The notes: a model not told the origin generated them from the sequence alone. 64,000 nt of DNA from Dreissena polymorpha (GCF_020536995.1 NC_068366.1:69149030-69213029), one strand, 5' to 3'; shown: positions 1-12,846, counted from the first letter of the stretch. Numbers and translations: made by a program.

Positions 1-1180
1 GGTGTCTTCTCTTTGTCTTGAACAGCTGATATGTATGGCCTGTGAGAAGTGCAAAACCATGTATTTGTTTGAAATAATGATGTTGGTGGTGGTGGTGTAT
101 TATCTTTGGCTTGACCAGCTGATATGTATTGCCCATGAGAAGTGCAAGACCAAGTATTTGTTTGAAATAATGATGTTGGTGGCGGTGGTGTCTTCTCTTT
201 GTCTTGAACAGCTGATATTTATTGCCCGTGAGAAGTGAAAGACCAAGTATTTGTTAGCAATAATGATGTTGGTGGCAGTGGTGTCTTATATATTTGGCTT
301 GAACAGCTGATTCCTATTGCCCGTGAGAAGTGCAAGACCAAGAATTAGTTTGAAATAATGATGTTGGTGGCAGTGGTGTCTTATATTTGGCTTGAACAGC
401 GGATATGTATTGCCCGTGAGAAGTGCAAGACCAAGAATAAGTTTGAAATAATGATGTTGGTGGCAGTGGTGTCTTATATTTGGCTTGAACAGGGGATATG
501 TATTGCCCGTGAGAAGTGCAAGACCAAGTATAATTTTGAAATAATGATGTTGGTAGTGGTGGTGTCTTATCTTTGGCTTGAACAGCTGATACCTATTGCC
601 CATGAGAAGTGCAAGAAAAGCTGATATTTATTGCCCATGAGAAGTGCAAGACCAAGTGTTTGTTAGAAATAATGATGTTGATAGTGGTTGTGTCTTATAT
701 AATTGGCTCGACCAGCTGATACGTAATGCCCATGAAAAGCACAAAAACCAGGTAAATGTCTAAAATCATGAAATTAGTTGTGGATGTGTCTTATATTTGA
801 CTTGACCAGCTGATATGTATGGCCTGTGAGAAGTGTAAGACCAAATATTTGTTTGAAATAATGATGATGGTAGTGGTGATGGTGTCGTATTTTAGGCTTG
901 ACCAGCTGATATGTATTGCCCGTGAGAAGTGCCAGACCAAGTATTTGTTAGAATTAATGATGTTGGTGGGGTCTTATATAATTGTCTTGAACAGCTGATA
1001 TGTATGGCCTGTGCAAAGCGCAAGACCAAGTATTAGTGTGAAATAATGTTCTTGGTGTCGGTGGTGTCTTATATATGGCTTTAACAGCTGATATATGTTG
1101 CCCGTGAGAATTTGAAGACCAAGTAATTACTAATCATAATGTTGGTTGTGGTTGTGACTTATATTTGTCTTGACCAGCTG
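1..1180. repeat. 92-93 bp minisatellite, about 12 degenerate copies
   Basis: The word GAAATAATGATGTTGGTGG recurs at 71, 163, 256 (variant), 352, 445 and 538, a spacing of 92-96 bp, and continues in decayed form to about 1180. Each unit also holds 'GCTTGAACAGCTGATATGTA' and 'CCCGTGAGAAGTGCAAGACC'. One unit near 620-650 is partly duplicated. Short open frames inside it follow from the repeat and are not genes. The array runs off the left edge of the window. Confidence 0.9.
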
Positions 1181-2785
1181 ATGCTTAAAATATCTCAAGT
1201 TATGAATGAATGTGAGAGGCCAACAATGAATATACATTCATTATTCATACGTTCAAGCAATACAAGGTATGTAAGATTCGCGAGAAAGGAATTGAATTAC
1301 TGAAATTTACTCAAGTTGTTATAGAAAGTATTTCTGAAATATTTTATAACATGTTTTATATGCCAGGCGCATTGGCAATATTGGTGTGTTCCCAGGTATG
1401 CATAGGTGTGATTTAAACACGGGGGACATGTATATCAGTAAGTAACAAACAAGAGACAAAAGATGGTCCATATCTTGAAATTTAATTGTAGATCAAAAAT
1501 GTTAATAAGTAGGTGTTCCTACATTTAATTCTTTATACACCTGATATGACAAACCTGATATGACAAATTTTAAGATAAACATAATAACATTGCAATTGAT
1601 AATGATAAGAACGGGGCGACTTATATGAGTATTATTTATACAAAGCAAAGTCTCTTAACGTTGTTTGGTGAAAAGAAAGTTGTTCTTTTTTGTTTTAACA
1701 ACTTCAAAAATATGCTTCATTTGTTGTTTTTTTATTTGGTTTTATTTTTTTGGATAAAGACATTTGTAACTGATTTCAGCATAGTAAATTTTTTGTTTAA
1801 AGTCATTTGAATACAGTGGTGAAATAACATAATTAGCAGAAGAAAATGGAACTTCTTTTTTGCAATAAATAAACAACTGCTTTGTGTAAATTTTTAAGCA
1901 TCTTTGGATATGAAGGAAAATAACAATTGTAATAAAAATACAGCATACATTTTGAATGGTCAGTCATTCTGAAAAAAACAAACACTGTATTTATTGGGAT
2001 CATTAACAGAGGTTTAGAATAACAAAATGCAATGAAAGCAAATTATCGAACATTTGGTAAGTACATGTAAATTATAAGAACATGTGTGTTATAGATGAAT
2101 TTTTTTTTTATCTTTTGCTTTCACAAGTTGATTAATCATCAATACAGTGTAAATTATATGTCAGGTATTATAACTAAGTAATCATTGATTGTTCTAACCA
2201 AAATATAATAAAATATGTAAATTAAATGAAATATAAAACCTAAGATGCTATTTAAAATACAGATAAATTCCTCACTGATATCAGCCTAGTTTAACTGCAC
2301 ATTGTGTTAAACAGTATTATAAGGTAATAGAAATGTATATATTGAAACAATGAATAATTATTTAAATAATACACTGTCTCCTCAGAACAATACATGTTTC
2401 ATAAAACAAATAATAATAGATATTCTAAGAAAATAGCAACAACAAAAAGTTTGTTGTGAACACAACAGTCAAGTTATGATGTAGAGGCATGACTAACAAA
2501 ATCAGATGGTGAGTATTTTTAAGTATACTTTTCCTGTAAAATAGCGTGGTACTTGTGGAAAAAAATGCATTCAAATAATAAGGCTGAACATAAAACAATA
2601 TTAAGTCTCTTAAAAGTATTGTCTTCAATACAAAAAGAGGCAGAGTACTATCAGACAGCAACCAAATATATGGAACTAATGATTCCCTGTTGTAACATAT
2701 ATTTACATAGACACCAAACAGCAACATTTAAACAGAGCTTAATTTCTCACTACAATTTGATACTTTTTTTGGTGAACATAAACAC
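1181..2785. other. AT-rich sequence, no gene seen
   Basis: Very AT-rich with homopolymer runs. Open frames are short, low in complexity and lack splice or family signals. I see no coding or RNA gene. Confidence 0.5.
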
Positions 2786-3225
2786 AAAAGTTTACAAAAT
2801 TTTCAATATTCTAAATATAAAAAGGGAACATAATTTTTACAAACTGCTTGATACAGTTGTCTGTTCTTGTTTGAGGTGGTACGCAAACTTTAACATAGAT
2901 TTATCAATAATATGCATATTCATAGTGGAAAAAGGGCCATAATTCTAACAAAATGCTTGAAACAGTTTTCTGCTCTTGTTAATTGATTGGAGTCATGTCG
3001 GTTAAGATGTATGCAAAATATAAAAGCAAAATGTCAAGGGACATAAAATTTAGAGGTGCTACACAAACTTTAACATAGATTTATCAATACCGGGTAATAT
3101 GCATATTCTAGGTGGAAAAAGGGTCATAATTCTTCCAAAATGCTTTATACAGTTGTCTGCTCTTGTTTATAGATTGGGGTTATGCTGGTAAAGAAGTATG
3201 CAAAATATAAAAGCAAAACGTCCAA
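2786..3225. repeat. Dispersed bivalve repeat, 'GGGCCATAATTC' family, copy 1
   Basis: Contains two imperfect internal units with the words 'AAAGGGCCATAATTCT', 'AAAATGCTTGATACAG', 'CTGCTCTTGTTTATAG' and 'ACGCAAACTTTAACATAGAT'. The same words in the same order occur at 11.3-12.0 kb, so this is a multi-copy family made of units of about 170-200 bp. I recall similar sequence in bivalve genomes but cannot assign a transposon class. Ends are approximate. Confidence 0.7.
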
Positions 3226-3804
3226 TTTATGACACAATACTATATAATGTGAGGTTGGAATAAGACGTCAATGCGGGAATAAATTGTGATTTTTCAACAG
3301 TGCATAATATGAAGTTTTACATGTTGTATTTATTAAGTTTGAAATATTATAATTCAAATAGATACTTGCATATATAATAGCATCATTTAAATTGATTTTA
3401 CTACACTACACAACTGGATTTTTTATTGAATTTGTTTTTAATCCCCATAAAATAATACCTTGTCCTTGCAGTGCATGAACACATTTCAAAAATACATTAA
3501 AAGGGATAAAAATACAATCACTGTTAATAAAGTCATGGAAATTTGCTTATTACGCTTGAAGTATAGATAAAATATTACAAAAATTAATTGAGATCATGAA
3601 TAGTTTTGTTTGAGAAAATCCCCAAAATGATGTCCATTCCCAAATTGATGTCTTATTCCAAATTCACATAATACAGTGTTCCACATATTATTTCATATTA
3701 ACAATTACACTAATTGATAATTGATGTGTCATTTAAAGATGAAATAATAGAACAATTGCCATTCAAATTTAAAGTATGTTGTCATTAATGCCATTGCAAC
3801 CACT
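3226..3804. other. AT-rich spacer, part of a degenerate local repeat
   Basis: No gene seen. From about 3745 a word like 'AGTATGTTGTCATTAATG' begins. Related words follow the MITE at about 4030 and again at about 4245, so three decayed copies of one AT-rich segment appear to lie in tandem, with the MITE sitting in the array. Confidence 0.4.
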
Positions 3805-4019
3805 TTAACCCTTTGCATGCTGGGAAATTTGTCGTCTGCTTAAATGTTCTCTGCTGAATTCTATAATTAGCATTTTTTCTTCGATTTTTTTTCTAAGACC
3901 ACTATCAGGATAGCAAACAGTTTGGATCCTGATGAGACGCCACGTTCTGTGGCGTCTCATCTGGATCCAAACTGTTTGCAAAGGCCTTCAAAATCCAGTT
4001 CCAGCGCTCAAAGGGTTAA
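3805..4019. mobile_element. Non-autonomous DNA transposon (MITE), 215 bp, with central palindrome
   Basis: Imperfect terminal inverted repeats of about 19 bp: TTAACCCTTTGCATGCTGG at the left and, read inward from the right, TTAACCCTTTGAGCGCTGG. The middle folds back: 'GATGAGACGCCACG' pairs with 'CGTGGCGTCTCATC'-like sequence around 3930-3965, flanked by 'CAAACAGTTTGGATCC' and its inverse. No coding capacity. The TTAA at each tip could be target site or terminus. The family is very common in bivalves from memory; superfamily not assigned. Confidence 0.8.
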
Positions 4020-5145
4020 AATTTAAACAACTATGTTGTAATTAATGGCATTACAGCCACTTTAATATTTTAATTGATTTATTGATACAATATTGAAAAA
4101 ATCGGAACACGAAATGAATATTAAGTCAGAAAATCTGAATGGTCCTCAAATCTGTACCATATAGTCTGCTAATCTGGGCCGTATAATCCGCTAAGCTGGA
4201 CCGTATGGTCTGGGCCATATGATCAAGAAATGTTCAAATTCAAACAAGTATGTTGTCATTTATGTTATTAAAACAACTTTTAATAATTTCATTAAATGTA
4301 TTGATATATTATTGAAGGATGTGGGGCATGAAATGCATATTAATGTAGACATGGTTAACATCATTTGCTATCTGAGAGTTAGTCTAAAGGCTAGACATTT
4401 TGTACAATGTACACAACACCACTACCATCAGCAACATTATTATAGCTACCTGAGAGTTTAGTCTCCAAAATCTCTGATAGCTACACTTAACACTTACACC
4501 TATACCCATGTCAATTTAATTTACATCACAATTGGTCTTTAAAATGTCACTTTTGAGCTTAACTATTTGTTAACTACCACAACCACCATATTTATCATTA
4601 TTGCCAACTGCATGAGCAATAGTATTGTGAATCTTAAAGCTAAAATGAAATTTACAAATGTCATGCTACACATAAGCATGAACAAACAGAACTACCACCA
4701 TATTATTTTGTTCATTATTTTCATCTTAAGATATTTATTTAAATTGCCAGTTTTCATAAAGAAATATGCAACCTGACTAAGGGTAATTTATAACTTAAAA
4801 TAAACACTATGATCACATCTGGGAGCTATTCTAGAAACCGTTACTTGTAGTTAATTATTGATCTGAGAAATTCAGGGAGAAAATGCAATTTTGAAATATC
4901 CTACCCTTCAAGAAGAATTTCTTTGCCTTAATTTTGAACTGGTGACGCCTGTTGATATTTACACGATCAGTTCCCTTCATAAGCACAGGAAAAGTTTCCA
5001 AAGTGAGAAAGTTCACTAAATCAACATATTCACATTCCTCCATTATTTTATGAAGAGTATTACTAACACAGTTTTAAACAAAATCAAACATACAATAAAT
5101 GTTGACAGCACTTCAAAAATCTGACTGAACAATAGCAAAAAGCGT
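4020..5145. other. AT-rich sequence, no gene seen
   Basis: Holds the second and third decayed copies of the local segment noted before the MITE ('GTTGTAATTAATGGCATTAC' near 4030, 'GTTGTCATTTATG' near 4250), then unstructured AT-rich DNA. Short open frames here have no recognisable content. Confidence 0.4.
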
Positions 5146-5700
5146 GTGTGTTGTTGTAGGTTATTTACAGGTCGTTCCCGCGTCTTCGTGACTACATTTG
5201 GTATCGACCTGCCCCTGTGATGTTTCAGGGGAGACAATCTCAAGACAAATTCTTGTCTGGACGCAGCTCCGCCGAGGGAGTGCAGCAAGCAGCTCTGCCT
5301 TTATGGCCACTCTCGTCACCGGCCGTCGTCTTCAACCCTGAGACGGTTTCCCCAGTGCGTTGAGCGCACTGAGTACCGCCGCCCCGGGTCCACTCTCTAG
5401 GGCCACACCCTCGATGTTCTGATGCCAACACCAGGTCCACCCCGTACGTCCTCCATAATGGTAAGCTCCCTGTCCCGCTCTCTCCAGTCCCTCTCTTGGA
5501 AAGTATAGTGTGAAAGCCACACTATCTCCTAGGCCCTTGCATACAGATTGGCTCGGGCCCCCGGTCTTCAAGATCCTGGAGATAGCGAACCCCCGTCGAT
5601 GTACCAGTCCCTCTCTTGGAAAGTATAGTGTGAAAGCCACACTACCTCCTTGACCCTTGCAAACAGAGTGGCTCGGGCCCCCGGTCTTCAAGGTCCTGTA
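5146..5700. other. GC- and CpG-rich island with a 120-bp direct duplication
   Basis: This stretch is far richer in G+C and CpG than its surroundings. 'AGTCCCTCTCTTGGAAAGTA' starts at 5486 and again at 5606, exactly 120 bp apart. The similarity runs on through 'GGCTCGGGCCCCCGGTCTTC' to about 5695. The minus strand has a 119-codon open frame spanning the duplication, but I do not recognise the product. It could be part of an unrecognised mobile element, an unmethylated CpG island, or a fragment of a transferred gene; I cannot decide. Confidence 0.5.
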
Positions 5701-7778
5701 TCAGCGGTTAGCAAAAAGCAAAAGAAATCAAGTAATTTATCTCTTAACGTTACAATTAATAGATTTCATTGGCCATTTGGTTCACCAATAAAAAATAAAT
5801 AAATAAATCGTATAATTCTATGTTTTTTTAAGCTAGCCTGTCAATATCGTTATTTTTCTTAGAAGACACTTTATGACCCCTAACTTTATGGCAGAAAGGT
5901 CATCTTAGCTTTTTATGACAGGTCCCATGTTTTTATAGCATCTTCTCAGAGTCTATGATAACGAGCTCATCACTTGATAATTGTACCCCTATGACTGGGT
6001 GCATTTCCTGTCCACTGTACCAGATCTATACTTGTTAGTCTTTTTAATTGTTAGGATTTTAATTGTTTGCATAGCTGTTTGTTTTTAAAAAAACAATAAA
6101 CACAAAATAATGATAACAATTATTATCATATTACATCCATATTACCTATGAGCACTAAGAATCTTTCAAAATCAATCCAAATATTTGTTTATTGTGTCAT
6201 TTGTGTAGGCGAGTTAGAGCATGTATTAAGTTTATTAGCAAGAAAATGTAATTCTTTTATGAATATATTATTAACATAGGTATTATAACCATAAATGATA
6301 CATGACTGACAGTTATTATTATATTATATTTTATTTTGGAAATGGACTGAAGATGAACCAAATAATATACTTAATTTCTTTCAGCATTGCATTTACTGTA
6401 GTTCCCCATGCATTATACTACTTATTCTTTTTTTCACAATTTCAAAGCTTAAGTTCACAATTGTTCATGGATAAAATGGTTCAATGGTTGTATGAGTGAT
6501 AGTGTAACATTTGACAGGTTTTTGTTAATTATATGTATATAAATACATGACTGTCACCAGTAATTAATATATTATTAATAGGGTACAGACATTAGCCCTC
6601 AGGGACGTTAGCCCCTAGAACATTAGCCCCTTCAAAAAAGTGCACGCTAGGACATTAGCCCCTAGGTGTTTAAAACGTTTATAACAATTTTTAAAGTAAG
6701 TATTTTTATTCCTTTTTTAATTTCATATGTTAATACATACAGTTATTTATATGTTGAAGTCTTATATATTTTCTTTTCAATACATAGATTGTACCACACA
6801 CACACATTTTAGTGTGTTTTTTTTCACAATTTCTTTACTTTTCTTTCTTTTATATGGATGGCAAACCTATTATTAATTTATTTAAATTGTGAGATTGTTA
6901 CCTAATATAATTAGTTTATTCTGTCCTCTCATTTTTGCATTATATATTATATTGTATTAGGACTATTGAAACCAAAAATGTTATTCATTTGCATTAAAAT
7001 GTTGCGTGATAGTTGGAGTAACAAAAAAAAGAACACGAGCTGTCAGAGGACAGCCGCTGGACTACTTGAGTGCTTGACAGTATAACGTAAGCCATCATGA
7101 AGAGGGGGTATAATGTGGGTGTGTGGTCATTGTTTTGAGTCAAGGTATGAATCAAATGTGATCATAAATGACTGACTAATGGGGTTGTTTACCCTCGGGA
7201 CTTCGGTTAATAAACCATTGCCCGAGCACACTGCTTAACATAAAACTCTGGATAAAAAGGTTGAAAACAGCCATAAAATGGACAGTCCGATTTTACTGGG
7301 CTGTACCATTGATATAAATAGAAAACTTTGCAGTGTTGGTGCGGTGCCTTAATAAAAAGCTATTGGTTTAAAAATATCTATACTTATTCAAGAAGCGTTA
7401 AAAACGCAGTACTTAATAAAATTAATAATCAATGTCTAGCCTAATGCTGTAAGAAAGCCGTGTTTTAATTGGTTGACTGTGTTTAAAAGCATAGCTCTGA
7501 TTGGTTATCTCTGTCACGTCCGCGCAAAAGCAAGTAGGTCAATCCGTTTTGGGATAAAAATTTCGCACAAAGAACGACCTTGAAATGGCTTCTGCTCTTG
7601 CACGGACGTCTGCCCTGTTGCACTTTTGGAATGTAAACAAAGCATATGAAACAAGAAGGAATATTACTTCTTGAATCTGTTTGAATTTAATATAATTGGT
7701 ATATGTTATTTAAACTATTATGATGAAGTTATATTAATATTAATAATTAAGTATTGATGGTAAAAACACATACTATTA
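5701..7778. other. AT-rich stretch with small repeats, no gene seen
   Basis: 6583-6665 has four spaced copies of an 'ACATTAGCCCCT'-like word. 7037-7090 carries 'GAGCTGTCAGAGGACAGC', a small perfect hairpin, followed by 'TTGACAGTATAACGTAAGCC'. This looks like the head of a dispersed repeat, but a second copy is not in the window. The rest is AT-rich and shows no coding signal. Confidence 0.4.
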
Positions 7779-8189
7779 CAGTGCTCCAGCTAGGCCTAAA
7801 TTGAAGGGCGCCCCGCCCTGCCCTCCCGAACCTCCGCCCTGCCCTCCCGAACCTCCGCCCTGCCCTTCCTAGGGCCCCCCCTTCCCTTAAAAAAAAAAAT
7901 TAAATATTTTTTTTTACATATGATGATGAATAAATCTCTTATTACTTTATTACAATACATTGTAATTAATTTATTTCTCATTGTAGACATTATATTTAAA
8001 TTGTTTAATAATAATGGGAATAATATATTCTAACAATTATTAATAATATATATATTAACATGCAAGAGGAAGCATTCCAGAAATGCTCGCGCGCTCGAAA
8101 GTGCCCTTTTGACAAAATACTACGCGTCCAAAGTGCCCTTTTGACAAAAAAGCCCCCCCTGCCCTTTCCAAATCCTAGCTGGAGCACTG
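7779..8189. mobile_element. hAT-like MITE, copy 1 (411 bp)
   Basis: Bounded by perfect 16-bp terminal inverted repeats, CAGTGCTCCAGCTAGG and its reverse complement. TATTA flanks both ends. Inside are tandem copies of 'CTGCCCTCCCGAACCTCCGC', an A-run/T-run centre, and repeated 'AAAGTGCCCTTTTGACAAAA' near the right end. A close relative lies at 23600-23971, with an 8-bp target duplication. CAGTG ends plus 8-bp duplications point to the hAT superfamily (inference). No transposase is encoded. Confidence 0.85.
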
Positions 8190-9465
8190 TATTACATGTG
8201 GTATCATCATTACTAGACCCATTGTTCAGTATTTACTGCAATGCGTTGTTGGAGTGTTTAAACTTTGCGATCTGTGTTTTAAATGTTAAAATCCAAATAG
8301 GATTATTTTTAGTATAATGCCTATAGAAAAGTAAAGGAATACACAGATGTGTAATATGTTTGAAAAAAAAAATAAATTATATTTAAGGATTTTCCAGATC
8401 ACAAAGTGGTTTAACATTGCCACTATATATTTACATACATAGTGAAGTACCAGAATTAGGTGTATATTTAATGTTTAAACGAAATGTCATACAACAAGAT
8501 CTAATCGATGGGAAAATATGCTTATCTACGAACATTAATTAGTAGGAATGCTAGAGCCTGATTTAATAGCTCTCAAATGTAAAGTGAATTTGCATGTAGA
8601 CATGCAATTATATGGAAAAAAAGGAAAAAGATAATATATAATAACACATAGGGAGTATCTATAGGGAGAATCTATATTAATGTTGCAATTGAGTATTGAG
8701 TTAATAAAAATTGTAATGTGTATAAATTTATGTATGTGGCTCAATGTTAAACACTTGCAGACAGGGAATATAGCCGTAATGCTCCAACATTAGACCCTGT
8801 CTGTATGGAACTTAAAGAGGATTGGGCTATGGAGAAGAGAAGTCCCCCCAGAGTGGCGTTAAAACAATATTTAAAAGTGAGATTAGTAAAAAAAAATTAT
8901 ATGTTAAGGGTAATGACGTACGTGTTTTCAAACGGTCACCTTTATAGGGCCACATAAACATAAAGGGTAAAACAATGTGCTTTACAGGTAAAAATGTGAC
9001 AAAACAACTAAATTTGTACAAAAAGTACATTATTTACAATATGTACAGTACTGTATGCGTTTATATATTTAAATTACAAGTTGCCACCCTGGAGGGTTGA
9101 AAGAAGAAGAGATTTTGGGAGTGTAGGCCGGTGTGAGTGGGGGAGAAAAGCCAGCAGGGGTGATGTCACTTTGTTGAACAAAGGGAGGTAATTGTGGGGA
9201 TGGAGTCTACAAAGGTTGTTTCCCCAGGACCAGAGGGAGTGCACGGTAAATGAAAAATAGTTTGTATGCAATTGAAGGAAAATTGGAAAAAGGTATGATG
9301 TAAAATGGTAAAAAGACCAAATATTGCCTAGATGCAGTAAAACAAACCCAAAAAGCTCTAATCCAATCAATATTATTTGTATATTGTTGAAAACAATGGA
9401 GGAAATAGTACTAAAGTACCTTGTATGGTATGTACAATGGCAATTAAACAGAAAAACCGAGGCAC
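8190..9465 (-). other. AT-rich sequence, probably partly LINE 3' flank
   Basis: No gene seen. From about 8760 upward, the minus strand reads like a continuous non-coding tail downstream of the LINE coding remnant at 10259-11292. Whether it belongs to the LINE or to a separate repeat cannot be told from one copy. Confidence 0.3.
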
Positions 9466-9727
9466 TTTGCTATATAAAATAGCAATATAACATAAAATTA
9501 AGGAAATTTGCTATATAAAATAGCAATTTTAACATGAATTAGTGTAATACAGAGTAAAAAGTTTGCTATGGTGTAGAAATAGCAGTATTGAGAAAAAATT
9601 AAGGCAATTTGCTATATAAGATAGCAGTTTTACACAAAAATAAGGAAATTTGCTACACAAATTAGCAGTTATAACAAGATTTAATGTACTACAAGGTACA
9701 AAATTTGCTATGATCGAAAATTAGCAA
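9466..9727. repeat. Array of six short hairpins, two 142-bp units
   Basis: Six palindromic modules of the form TTTGCTA...TAGCA start at 9466, 9507, 9562, 9608, 9649 and 9704. Spacings are 41, 55, 46, 41 and 55, so modules 1-3 and 4-6 are two copies of a 142-bp unit with three hairpins each. 'TTTGCTATATAAAATAGCAA' is nearly self-complementary. On the minus strand this lies about 530 bases beyond the LINE stop codon, so it may be LINE 3' untranslated sequence. Confidence 0.75.
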
Positions 9728-10258
9728 TATCATTAAAATCAACAATAATACCAAGGGATTGGTATTACCCTGGATAGGGCTAAATAAGGGTTTTTCATGG
9801 TATAAGGCCCTGCACCGTGCACTCCAGTCCGACATGGATCTTCGAGTTTGAAGGGGAAAGGGTGGGGTGTCAAAGGGGAAGAGAGGGGGTGCAATGCAGC
9901 CAACAATCCCAGGTTATTGGACAGCCTCGTCCTTTCTTGTAATAAGAAATGCCATAAAATATGATTATATTAAGATACTGAAAAATGTAAATGGTGGACT
10001 AACGTCATACTCTCATAAAAAATGTACATGTATTAAAATAAAGAACACCAGGTCAATACCATTGGCCTGATTTAGAAAGGGCAGCGTTGAACAATACACC
10101 CATTAAAAGCTAAAATAAAAGTTGTGTAAAGGAGACACAAATCCAACACAATTACTAGATTACGTCAGTTTTGTGCAAAGATTACACAGTTTAAAGGACA
10201 AACAGTCACAAGACTGAATAATTGGGTGGGTGTTGGCTGCTCTCCCTCCCCCAATGAC
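9728..10258 (-). other. Probable 3' untranslated region of the adjacent LINE
   Basis: Non-coding on both strands. It lies directly after the inferred LINE stop at 10259-10261 (minus strand) and runs to the hairpin array. Assigned to the LINE by position only. Confidence 0.35.
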
Positions 10259-11292
10259 CTAGATTTTGTCAGTTATCTGACAATCCAGAAGGTATTTGGC
10301 GAGGGCAGAGAAGACCGGGCCCCTAGCTGCTCCCTTGGGGTCTAGCACTTTGGAAAGGTTTAAAACTAGTCCATGGGAGTGCAATTCAGCTTCGAGGTGG
10401 TCGCTCTGCCTTTATGGTAAGGACAGTGCAGCAGCATGTGGGGCGCAGTATGGGGTTCCTGGCACCTGGAACATGCGGGGTCTATACCGAGGACATACTT
10501 TGCTGAGTATCTGTCAGGCGGCCTGAGGGTTTTCGCGGTTCTGGTAAAATTATGTCGACGGGAAGACAAATTGTCGGTCCGGAGATTCCACTCACCCACT
10601 ACAAATTTCTTTGTCAGGGAGTAGATCTCAGTAGGTGCCAGGGGTTCCCCAGCATCTACGGCCCCCCTCAAGAGGCCCCCCCCTTTGCCCCCCCTGTCGG
10701 CCTGCTCATTCACGCTGATGTTGACATGTGCTGGACACCATACTTATGTGACCTTTAAAGATTTATCTAGGCACTGTTGATGAAGTTCCAAAATGCTAGC
10801 TTAAATGTCAGGCCTAGATCTGCTATTTCTGTTTTTTATAGACTCAAGAGATGACATTGAGTCTGATAAAATAGCAGTTTTAGTATGTTTATTGACCAAT
10901 ATTCAGCACAAAGAGTATTTAATTGCCAAACGTTCTGCTGTAAAAATAGAGAGATTGTTGCTGAGCCTGTGCGTTTTGGTAATATTTTTTTAGGGAATTA
11001 CAAAAGAGTTGGCTACCAAACCAGAGTTAGGGAATTTGGAGCCGTCAGTGTAGATTTTTAGATGCTCAGCATACAAATTATCTATAAGGGAGAGAGCTTC
11101 TGACTTGATGAGTTGTGGCAAGTCAGTTTTTGTTATTTTATTAGAGAGTGATAGGTCAACATCAATGGGTCCAAGCGTCCAGGGGGGGGGGGGGGGGCTC
11201 AGGTCTGCTACAGGTACCTTGATCATAAATAAAGAAGTTAAGGCAATATAAGCAAATTTATTAATTTTACCTTGAGAGTCAAGGTCGTTCAA
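10259..11292 (-). pseudogene. LINE remnant: RNase H domain and C-terminal zinc knuckle of a non-LTR retrotransposon
   Basis: Read on the minus strand from 11292 down. Early on, 'LKIYTDGSKFPNSG' is the first motif of a LINE-type RNase H (I/Jockey-like groups). Then comes decayed sequence, and near 10690-10740 'VWCPAHVNISVNEQADR' is the last RNase H motif. After this 'CSRCQEPHTAPHMLLHCP' gives the Cys/His knuckle common at the C-terminus of such elements. The frame ends '...LLDCQITDKI' with a stop at 10259-10261. Reverse transcriptase and endonuclease parts are missing. The body has several frame changes and stops, including around 10740-10990, and a G-run at about 11180. It is a 5'-truncated dead copy. 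Confidence 0.8.
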
Positions 11293-12028
11293 AGGTCAAG
11301 GTCTCATTACCAGGTACAGTTCCATCATGATAGTAAGAAAGTATTGGAAGTTTGAAAGCAATAGCCTTGATACTTTAGAAGTAAAGTGGATCTAAACACA
11401 AAATTTAACAAAATATTCAAAGTTACTGAGACAAAAAAGGGCAATAATTCCATTAAAAAGCCAACCAGAGTTATGCAACTTGCCCTGTACAGTCCCCTTA
11501 TGATAGTTAGCGAGTTTTAAAATTTTGAAAGCAATAGCTATGCTACTTTAGGAGTAAATTGGACCAAAACACAAAACTTAACCAAATGTTCAATTATTTA
11601 AGTATAAAGGGGCCATAATTCTGTCAAAATGCTTGATAAAGTTGTCTACTCTTGTTTATAGATTGAGATCATGTTGGTAAAGAAGTATGCAAAATGTTTA
11701 AGCAATATGTCAAGGGACATAGAAAAATATTGAGGTGGTACGCAAACTTTTACATAGATTTATAAATAATATGCATATTATAAGTGAAAAAGGGCCATAA
11801 TTCTTACAAAATGCTTGATACAGTGTTCTGCTCTTGTTTATAGGTTGGGGTCATGTTGGTCAAGAAGTATGCAAAATATTAAAGAAGTATGTAAAGGGAC
11901 ATGGAAAATAATTGGGGTGGTACGCAAACTTTAACATTTGCACTCTATCGCTTATGCTAACGCCGACACCGGGGTGAGTAGGATAGCTCCACTATATATA
12001 TTTCATATATAATAGAGGAGCTAAAATG
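11290..12028. repeat. Dispersed bivalve repeat, 'GGGCCATAATTC' family, copy 2
   Basis: Units carry 'GGGGCCATAATTCTGTC', 'CAAAATGCTTGATA', 'CTGCTCTTGTTTATAG' and 'GGTGGTACGCAAACTTT', matching 2786-3225 in the same orientation. The right end has 'CGCTTATGCTAACGCCGACA' and then an inverted repeat, 'TAGCTCCACTAT' against 'ATAGAGGAGCTA' (about 11984-12025), which looks like the true terminus. Interrupts or abuts the LINE remnant. Confidence 0.75.
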
Positions 12029-12846
12029 ATTTCAATTCATAAGTTTTATGTCTTTTCATTTATGCATTATCAAAGATTATTGTCAATGCATTTGCATGAT
12101 GCTTTGGTTGAGTTTAAGGATAAAGTTAAGCAAATAAAATTATTAGTCCCAAAGTGCATGTCCTCTGAAGCCCCTGTTGGGATATGAACCCAAACCTCTT
12201 TCCTCTGGCCTGGAAAGTATTCTTTCTTGAAATACAAGGGCATGTTAGAGGAAAATGAGCAACTTGCAGACTATTTACCTTCAACAATATTTTATCTGTG
12301 GTATTATTTACAAATTCCATGAAGAATATTTTTATCTATCTATCTTACACAACAGAACAACATCACATTACACGCCTCTGTGAATCTGCAACACATTACA
12401 GCTTAAGTCCATTTTTGTATGATTTTGCATGGTTCATATATTTTCCATTATTAAAAATTAAGTCATTTTTGTTTGAATACAAAAAATGAAATATCAATAT
12501 ACTAAAACTATCAATATTATTAACTAAAACCCCAATATAATGAATCTTATAAGAAAATAAATTGCTTTAATATCTCTGTCTGAGAACAATTCTGAATAAA
12601 GATACATTGTATACATTGGCTAGTATCAAACCTGTTCAATACAAGTACAACATAATAAATAATTCAAGGGAGGAATTTCCTGTTACATGTAGATCAGATA
12701 ATGATTGGACATAAATGAAGGGGTCAAAGTTTCCCTACAATCATGGGTGGTGGTATTTCATTGTAAAATGTTTTCTATCCTCAATGTGCAATTAAATATA
12801 CTTTGAATATGTTTGTTCGGTTTAAACACGGTTCTTTTTCTAATAG
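12029..12846. other. AT-rich spacer, no gene seen
   Basis: Open frames of 60-65 codons on both strands here have no recognisable motif and no supporting splice signals. Confidence 0.35.
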
